15,271 nt of DNA from Acidimicrobiales bacterium. Its GTDB lineage: Bacteria > Actinomycetota > Acidimicrobiia > Acidimicrobiales > VFJN01. Of the stretch, positions 8,246 to 12,917 are shown piece by piece (position 1 is the stretch's first letter; each line of letters starts with the position of its first letter). The position numbers and the translations under genes are program-made. The notes beneath the pieces are model-generated. The model worked only from the letters and a program-made list of their open reading frames with translations, was not told where the DNA came from and made no database searches. Location: contig JAFGPU010000175.1 of NCBI GenBank assembly GCA_016936035.1, forward strand, positions 1 to 15,271. Direction: 5' to 3'.

Positions 8246-9115
8246 GTGGAGACCGCGCTGGCCATCGACATCGGGGGGACGAAGCTGGCGGTCGCTCGCG
8301 TCGACGGCGAGGGGCGACTCACCGACCGTCGGGCGGCTCCCACGCCCGCACGGGGCGCGGCCGAGGACGTGTGGGCGCGCCTCGTGGGGCTCGTGTCCGG
8401 TGTGCGGCGAGGTGACGAGGTGGTGGTCGGGGTCGGCTGCGGCGGACCGATGGCGCCCGGAGGCGAGTCGGTGTCGCCCCTCAACATCCCGGCCTGGAGA
8501 GGGTTCCCGCTCCGGGCCCGCCTGGGCGAGCTCACGGGCCTGCCCGTCCACGTGGACAACGACGCCAAGGCGCTCGCGTTGGGCGAGGGGTGGGCCGGGG
8601 CGGCCCGGGGCCGCCGCGACTTCATGGCCATGGTCGTGTCGACGGGCGTCGGTGGCGGCATCGTCCTCGACGGCCGCCTCCTCCACGGCGCCGCGGGCAA
8701 CGCGGGCCACATCGGCCACGTGATCGTGGAGCCCGACGGCCGCCCGTGCGCGTGCGGGGCCCGGGGCTGCCTCGAGGCGGAGGCGTCGGGGCCGTCGATC
8801 CGGGCGGCGACCGGCCTCGACCCCGCGATGGTCGGCGACGAGGTGCGCCGGCGCACCGGGCGGCTGGTCGGCCTGGCGGTCGCCTCGGTGGTCAACCTGC
8901 TCGACCTGCGCCTGGCCGTGGTGGCCGGGTCGGTCGCCCTCGGCTTCGGCGAGCCCTTCTTCGCCGCCGCCCGGGCCGAGCTCGCCGCCAGGGCCCGCAT
9001 CGACTTCGCCCGGGGTGCCCGCATCGAGCGTGCCGGCCTCGGTGACGCGGGACCACTGGTGGGCGCGGCCGCCGTCGGGTGGCGGGGTGAGGGCGCCGAC
9101 ATCGGCGTCGCCTGA
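8246..9115 (+). CDS. ROK-family sugar kinase (glucokinase-like)
   Basis: The 289-residue protein opens with the phosphate-binding motif DIGGTK (8-13). It has the catalytic-base region VDNDAKAL (D104 or D106) and a match to the ROK signature at 131-158, ending in GH. The zinc site is also present: H158 with C168, C170 and C175 in CACGARGC. The family phosphorylates hexoses such as glucose, mannose or N-acetylglucosamine with ATP, or polyphosphate in some actinobacteria. At the usual E-x-G-H sugar-contact position this protein has H155, so substrate preference may differ. It is slightly shorter than typical members (about 300-320), mostly after the zinc site. There is no DNA-binding domain at the N-terminus, so it is a kinase rather than a ROK repressor. 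Confidence 0.92.
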   Translation: METALAIDIGGTKLAVARVDGEGRLTDRRAAPTPARGAAEDVWARLVGLVSGVRRGDEVVVGVGCGGPMAPGGESVSPLNIPAWRGFPLRARLGELTGLPVHVDNDAKALALGEGWAGAARGRRDFMAMVVSTGVGGGIVLDGRLLHGAAGNAGHIGHVIVEPDGRPCACGARGCLEAEASGPSIRAATGLDPAMVGDEVRRRTGRLVGLAVASVVNLLDLRLAVVAGSVALGFGEPFFAAARAELAARARIDFARGARIERAGLGDAGPLVGAAAVGWRGEGADIGVA

Positions 9116-9162
9116 GGGATGGGTCGGGCTCGCGGCGGGCACCCACCCGTCGTCCCCCCGGA

Positions 9163-9168
9163 TACCCT
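9163..9168 (+). promoter_or_regulatory. Putative -10 element (TACCCT), leaderless
   Basis: TACCCT fits TANNNT and ends 7 bases before the GTG at 9176. It supports choosing that GTG as the start rather than the upstream ATG at 9119. Confidence 0.5.
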
Positions 9169-9175
9169 GCCGGCC

Positions 9176-9445
9176 GTGGACGACGATGGGCGCTGGCTCG
9201 ACGGGCGGTGGGCCCGCGGCGCGGCCGTGGTCGTGGCGCGCCATCCGACGCTGTGGCTCACCGGCCTGCGCCAGGTGCTGGTGCTGGCGGCGCCGGGGTG
9301 GTGGCGGCGCCGGCCGTTCCTGCCGCTGCCGGCGCCCGGCTACCTGCGGTTCCGGCTGCAGACCGCCTACGGCGGTGCCGGCGACCACGCGCCCGAGCCG
9401 GACGACCTGGTGACCTACCTCCGCTGGTGCCGCAGGCTGCGCTGA
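9176..9445 (+). CDS. Small conserved-looking protein of unknown function
   Basis: The product is 89 residues from the GTG at 9176. It is rich in Trp, Arg and Leu, with a WLDGRWARG start, a central LWLTGLRQVLVLAAPGWWRR segment, then FLPLPAPGYLRFRL and a DDLVTYLRWCR end. I do not recognise a named domain. The central part could form one amphipathic or membrane-associated helix. The last 20 residues look like a soluble helix. Similar small proteins seem to occur in related actinobacteria, but I recall that only vaguely. An in-frame ATG at 9119 would give 108 residues, yet the added segment looks non-coding and contains the likely -10 element. High-GC codon bias at third positions supports translation. 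Confidence 0.68.
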   Translation: MDDDGRWLDGRWARGAAVVVARHPTLWLTGLRQVLVLAAPGWWRRRPFLPLPAPGYLRFRLQTAYGGAGDHAPEPDDLVTYLRWCRRLR

Positions 9446-9504
9446 CGGCGGCACCCCGGGCGCTGGGCCCCGTAACGGCCCGACAGAACCCGGCTCTGCG
9501 CTTG

Positions 9505-9510
9505 TAGCGT
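9505..9510 (+). promoter_or_regulatory. Putative -10 element (TAGCGT) of the HNH gene, leaderless
   Basis: TAGCGT ends 7 bases before the ATG at 9518. The intervening bases contain no purine-rich ribosome-binding site. Confidence 0.55.
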
Positions 9511-9517
9511 TGCGGCG

Positions 9518-10015
9518 ATGAGCCGGGCGCTCGTGCTCAACGCCACGTTCGAGCCACTCTGCGTCGTCAGCGACCGCAGGGCGGTCGTCCTCGTGCTGGG
9601 CGAGACGGCCGAGATGCTGCACGCCAGTGACGCCCTCATGCACTCGGCGCACCTGGTCATGGCCGTACCGTCGGTCGTGCGCCTGCGGCGCTTCGTGCGT
9701 GTGCCCTACCGGTGGAGCACGCCGCTCAACCGGCGCGCGATCTTCGCCCGCGACGGCCACCGCTGCCAGTACTGCGACGGTCCGGCCGAGAGCATCGACC
9801 ACGTGGTGCCCCGCAGCCGGGGCGGTGCCCACGCGTGGGACAACGTGGTGGCCGCCTGCCGGCCCTGCAACGTGCGCAAGCGCGACCGCCTGCTCGAGGA
9901 GACGTCGATGCGGTTGCGCCGACAGCCGTGCGAGCCGCGGGGGACGAGCTGGCTCACGTTCGCGGTCGGGTCCGTCCCGGACACGTGGACGCCGTACCTG
10001 CAGATCGCGGCGTGA
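9518..10015 (+). CDS. HNH endonuclease family protein
   Basis: The 165-residue protein begins with MSRALVLNATFEPL, an N-terminus typical of a widespread bacterial HNH group of host genomes. The HNH/zinc module is complete: C83-x2-C86, then the catalytic-side D94-H95 in SIDHVVPRSRGG, N109 in WDNVV, and C114-x2-C117 followed by N118. HNH domains form a beta-beta-alpha-metal nuclease fold. This group is chromosomal and not linked to inteins or restriction systems, and its role is unsettled. No methylase, terminase or intein sequence accompanies it here. The next gene begins seven bases after the stop, so the two are probably cotranscribed. Confidence 0.93.
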   Translation: MSRALVLNATFEPLCVVSDRRAVVLVLGETAEMLHASDALMHSAHLVMAVPSVVRLRRFVRVPYRWSTPLNRRAIFARDGHRCQYCDGPAESIDHVVPRSRGGAHAWDNVVAACRPCNVRKRDRLLEETSMRLRRQPCEPRGTSWLTFAVGSVPDTWTPYLQIAA

Positions 10016-10022
10016 CCGCAGC

Positions 10023-10706
10023 GTGACCACCTCGGTGACCTCGCGGGCGGGCACCTGGGCGGTCCGCCGGATGCGCGGTGGCGCCGCCGTCCTGCACGCC
10101 GAGCCGGTGCCCGAGCCGGTGGCCCGGGCCGTGTGGGTGCTCGAGGCCGACGCGCCGGCGCTGGTGCTGGGCTCGACCCAGGCGTGGGACCTGGTCGACA
10201 CGGCGACGGCCTCCCGTCGCGGGATCGAGCTGGCGCGCCGGCGGTCGGGTGGGGGAGCGGTGCTCGTCGATCCGCCGGTGACGGCCTGGGTCGACGTGAT
10301 CCTGCCGGCCGGTGACCCGCTGTGGGACGACGACGTGGGCCGTGCTCCCCGGTGGGTCGGTGAGGCCTGGCGCGCCGCGCTCGCCGAGCTCGGGGTGGTG
10401 CCGACCGAGGTGCACGCGGGCGCGCTGGCCTGCGGTCCGCTGGGTCGGCTCGTGTGCTTCGGCACCGTCGGCGCGGGCGAGGTGACGTCGCCCGACGGCC
10501 GCAAGGTGGTCGGGATCAGCCAGCGCCGCACCCGGGCCGCGGCGCGCTTCCAGTGCGCGGCGTACACCCGTTGGGACCCCGCGCCGCTCGTCGACCTGCT
10601 GGGCCTCGGCGTCGACGGGGCCCGCGCGCTGGCTGACGCCGCCGTCGGCACCGGTCGCGATCCCGCGACGATGGTCGACGCCTTCCTCCGGCATCTCCCG
10701 AGCTGA
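10023..10706 (+). CDS. Lipoate-protein ligase A-like (BPL/LplA/LipB fold) protein
   Basis: The 227-residue protein resembles the lipoate/biotin ligase fold. RRRSGGGAVLVDP (72-84) matches the lipoate-ligase RRSGGGAVxHD loop. GRKVVGISQRRTR (159-171) supplies the lysine (K161) that contacts lipoyl-AMP in LplA. The usual asparagine after the first motif is missing, so the substrate may not be lipoate. Related proteins join or transfer lipoyl or octanoyl groups to E2 and GcvH lysines. The GTG at 10023 is preferred because it includes a TWAVRR segment expected near the N-terminus; GTG 10035 and ATG 10071 are alternatives. No strong ribosome-binding site is visible. A GC-rich hairpin follows the stop. 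Confidence 0.8.
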   Translation: MTTSVTSRAGTWAVRRMRGGAAVLHAEPVPEPVARAVWVLEADAPALVLGSTQAWDLVDTATASRRGIELARRRSGGGAVLVDPPVTAWVDVILPAGDPLWDDDVGRAPRWVGEAWRAALAELGVVPTEVHAGALACGPLGRLVCFGTVGAGEVTSPDGRKVVGISQRRTRAAARFQCAAYTRWDPAPLVDLLGLGVDGARALADAAVGTGRDPATMVDAFLRHLPS

Positions 10707-10711
10707 CGCCA

Positions 10712-10728
10712 GCGCGCCCAGGGCGCGC
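10712..10728 (+). terminator. GC-rich hairpin after the LplA-like gene
   Basis: GCGCGCCC and GGGCGCGC form a perfect inverted repeat around a single A, which as RNA would be a 7-bp stem with a CAG loop. It begins 6 bases after the stop codon. There is no T-tract, so it would be a weak or U-less terminator of the sort proposed for high-GC actinobacteria. Confidence 0.5.
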
Positions 10729-10754
10729 GGCAGAGCCGGAGAGCGCACGTTCGC

Positions 10755-10767
10755 CCACGTCACGTGG
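10755..10767. promoter_or_regulatory. 13-bp palindrome in the mraZ leader, possible operator
   Basis: CCACGT-C-ACGTGG is a perfect 13-bp palindrome around a central C. It lies 158 bases before the mraZ start and about 120 bases before the proposed -35. Such symmetry suits a dimeric regulator, but no specific factor can be named. Confidence 0.3.
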
Positions 10768-10865
10768 TCGATAGCACCCCCGGTGACGGCGCGTCCCCGC
10801 CCCGGCGGTCACGCCGCGCGCCGTCGAACGGAGCGTCACGACGGCCGCACGGAAGGTCTGCGACC

Positions 10866-10940
10866 TGGGACAACGTGGGTCAATCCCTTGTCGGGGGCCA
10901 GAAGGTGGGGTACTTTCCCACGAAGTGGAGAGCAGTGGAG
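10866..10940 (+). promoter_or_regulatory. Phased MraZ-box-like pentamers across the mraZ promoter
   Basis: TGGGA (10866), TGGGT (10876), TGGGG (10906), TGGAG (10926) and TGGAG (10936) all start in the same 10-bp phase. TCCCA at 10916, which is TGGGA on the other strand, sits on the same lattice. In E. coli, MraZ binds TGGGN direct repeats separated by 5 bases in front of its own operon. The first two pentamers here have exactly that form, and the last two (in the first codons of mraZ) keep the same spacing. The array surrounds the -35 and -10 elements, so binding should repress. Confidence 0.6.
10888..10916 (+). promoter_or_regulatory. Promoter of the mraZ division operon
   Basis: TTGTCG at 10888-10893 and TACTTT at 10911-10916 are separated by exactly 17 bases, a good sigma-70/SigA-type promoter. 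The -10 ends 8 bases before the GTG of mraZ, so the transcript is probably leaderless or nearly so. The -10 is flanked by an inverted repeat, GTGGG (10905-10909) and CCCAC (10917-10921). Confidence 0.7.
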
Positions 10941-11452
10941 CACCCGGGGGCGTCGCAGGCGGCGCCGAGCCGGCCGCCGTCGGTGCGGTCGCCACCCCGC
11001 CGCGCCCCGCGGGCCCCCGCTTCTTCACCGGCTCGTTCGAGCACTCGGTCGACGACAAGAGCCGCCTCGTCCTGCCGGCCCCGTTCCGTCCCCGCCTCGT
11101 CGAGGGCGCGTACCTCGGTCCGCTCGACGGCTTCCTCGGGCTCTGGCCCGAGGACCAGATCGAGGCGGTCTTCGCCACGTGGGACGACGGCGTCGCCCTC
11201 GGCATCGTGTCGGAGGAGACCGCCGAGGCGTTCGTCGCGTCGACCTTCCCGGTGCAGCCCGACGGCCAGGGGCGCATCGTCGTGCACAAGTCGTTGCGCA
11301 CGTTCGCCGACCTGGCGGGCCCGGTCATGGTCGTGGGCGCCCGCCGGCGCGTGGCGGTGTGGTCCCGCGAGCGCTGGGACCAGCGCATGAGCACCATCCC
11401 GGAGGGCCCGCACGCGGCACTCCGTCAGGGCGCGAGGGACCTGAAGCTGTGA
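10925..11452 (+). CDS. mraZ: Division/cell-wall operon regulator MraZ
   Basis: MraZ is a ring-forming DNA-binding protein that controls the division and cell-wall operon it heads. Two SpoVT-AbrB-like repeats are visible: FFTGSFEHSVDDKSRLVLP at about 33-51 (DxxxR at D43-R47) and FPVQPDGQGRIVV at about 108-120 (DxxxR at D113-R117). At 175 residues it is longer than the usual 140-155, because of an Ala/Gly/Pro-rich N-terminal tail of about 32 residues. No ATG or GTG lies in frame between 10925 and the conserved core, so the tail is likely real. The GTG lies 8 bases after the -10, implying leaderless translation. rsmH follows after 13 bases. Confidence 0.95.
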   Translation: MESSGAPGGVAGGAEPAAVGAVATPPRPAGPRFFTGSFEHSVDDKSRLVLPAPFRPRLVEGAYLGPLDGFLGLWPEDQIEAVFATWDDGVALGIVSEETAEAFVASTFPVQPDGQGRIVVHKSLRTFADLAGPVMVVGARRRVAVWSRERWDQRMSTIPEGPHAALRQGARDLKL

Positions 11453-11465
11453 CGGAGGCACACGG

Positions 11466-12434
11466 GTGAGCGGGTCGCACCTGGAGTTCGCGCACCGCCC
11501 GGTGCTGGTCGAGCTGGTCGTCGACCTGTTCCGGCCCGTCCCGCCGGGCGTCGTGGTCGACGCCACCCTGGGCGGCGGCGGCCACGCAGAGGCGCTGCTC
11601 GACGCGCATCCCCACCTGTCCGTCCTCGGCCTCGACCAGGACCCCGACGCCATCGCCGCGGCCACCCACCGCCTGGCCCGCTTCGGCGACCGGGTCACGG
11701 TCCGCCGTACCCGCTTCGACCGGATCGCCCGTGTGGTGGCCGAGGTGCTCCCCGGCCTCGGCCACGAGGGTGCCAGCGGCGCGCTGTTCGATCTGGGGGT
11801 CAGCTCGCCCCAGTTCGACCGGCCCGAGCGGGGCTTCAGCTACCGCAGCTCCGGGCCGCTCGACATGCGCATGGACCCGTCCCGCCCGTTCAGCGCCGAC
11901 GACCTGGTCAACGGCACTGACGAGGCGGAGCTGGCCCGCGTGCTCCGGTCCTACGGCGACGAGCGCTACGCCGGTCGCATCGCCCGGGCCATCGTCGCCC
12001 ACCGGCCCATCGCCAGCACCGCCGAGCTGGCCGACGTCGTACGCGACGCCATCCCCGCCCCGGCCCGGCGCCGGGGTGGGCACCCGGCGCGCCGCACCTT
12101 CCAGGCGATCCGCATCGCCGTCAACGACGAGCTCGCGATCCTGCCGGGCACCCTCGACGCCGCCATCGAGGTGCTCGTCCCCGGCGGGCGGTGCGTCGCC
12201 ATCGCCTACCACTCGGGTGAGGACCGCATCGTCAAGGACCGGTTCCGCCACGCCGAGTCGGGTGGGTGGACCGGTCCGTCCCACCTGCCCACACCCCCGC
12301 ACGTCACACCCGCCGTCAAGTTGCTCCGCCGCAGCGCATGGCGTCCGTCCGACGCCGAGATCACCGAGAACCCCCGCGCGGAGGCCGCCCGCCTGCGCGC
12401 TGTCGAGAAGCTCGATCTGCAGGAGGTGGCGTGA
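11466..12434 (+). CDS. rsmH: 16S rRNA (cytosine-1402-N4)-methyltransferase RsmH
   Basis: The 322-residue protein is a complete RsmH (MraW), which methylates N4 of C1402 in the ribosomal P site using S-adenosylmethionine. The SAM-binding motif I is DATLGGGGH at 32-40. LFDLGVSSPQFD (107-118) and the RGFSYR and PLDMRMD segments (122-137) follow the family closely, as does RTFQAIRIAVNDEL (210-223). The later motif reads AYHSGEDRIVK (247-257), whereas SFHSLEDR is more common. The GTG start has GGAGG at 11454-11458, seven bases upstream. Its TGA overlaps the ATG of the next gene by one base, so translation is coupled. Confidence 0.97.
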   Translation: MSGSHLEFAHRPVLVELVVDLFRPVPPGVVVDATLGGGGHAEALLDAHPHLSVLGLDQDPDAIAAATHRLARFGDRVTVRRTRFDRIARVVAEVLPGLGHEGASGALFDLGVSSPQFDRPERGFSYRSSGPLDMRMDPSRPFSADDLVNGTDEAELARVLRSYGDERYAGRIARAIVAHRPIASTAELADVVRDAIPAPARRRGGHPARRTFQAIRIAVNDELAILPGTLDAAIEVLVPGGRCVAIAYHSGEDRIVKDRFRHAESGGWTGPSHLPTPPHVTPAVKLLRRSAWRPSDAEITENPRAEAARLRAVEKLDLQEVA

Positions 12435-12901
12435 TGGCCACGGCACGAGTCCTTCGCATGCCCCAGGTGCAGCCGCGCCGAGACGGGTCCGACCGGTCGC
12501 GCCACCTCCGCGTGGTCCGTCCGATGCGGCCGCGCCTCGGCCTGAGGCTGAGCCCGCGCGCGGGCGTGGTCCTCACGGTGCTCGCCTTCGTGGCGCTGTT
12601 CGCCGTGGCGGTGTGCCACGCGCTGCTCATCGAGGGCCAGGCCTCGGTCGACGAGCTCGACCGCGACGTGGCGGCCGAACAGGCCCGCTACGAGGAGCTG
12701 CGCCTCGAGGTGGCGGAGCTCAAGTCCCCCGCCCGCATCCGCACCGAGGCGACCGAGCGCCTGGGCATGGTGCCCGGCGGCGAGCGGGTGTGGCTGACCC
12801 CCGACGAGCCGGCGCCGTCCGGCGACGCCCCGGAGGACGACACCGACTCGCCGGAGACGAGCGCGGCCAGCGTGAAGCCCTACCTCGAGGGCACGCCGTG
12901 A
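12434..12901 (+). CDS. ftsL: FtsL-type septum protein
   Basis: This 155-residue single-pass protein has a basic cytoplasmic N-terminus, one hydrophobic helix at about 43-65 and a predicted coiled coil at about 70-97. A SPARIRTEATERLGMV segment (98-113) then ends the FtsL/DivIC-like region, followed by an acidic, low-complexity tail. FtsL joins FtsB (DivIC) and FtsQ in the complex that activates septal peptidoglycan synthesis by FtsW and FtsI. Position between rsmH and ftsI supports the name, since sequence conservation in this family is low. AGGAGG at 12421-12426 precedes the ATG by 7 bases. The acidic tail of about 30 residues is longer than in many relatives. Confidence 0.88.
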   Translation: MATARVLRMPQVQPRRDGSDRSRHLRVVRPMRPRLGLRLSPRAGVVLTVLAFVALFAVAVCHALLIEGQASVDELDRDVAAEQARYEELRLEVAELKSPARIRTEATERLGMVPGGERVWLTPDEPAPSGDAPEDDTDSPETSAASVKPYLEGTP

Positions 12902-12917
12902 GCGTCGGCGGCGAGCG

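Noticed and set aside
9119..9121. ATG as the start of the small protein at 9176
   Set aside because: The added segment has no coding character and contains the TACCCT element; the GTG at 9176 fits the local leaderless pattern better.
9465..9481. GGGCC-N7-GGCCC hairpin before the HNH gene, as a terminator
   Set aside because: Only a 5-bp stem with a 7-base loop and no T-tract; not convincing.
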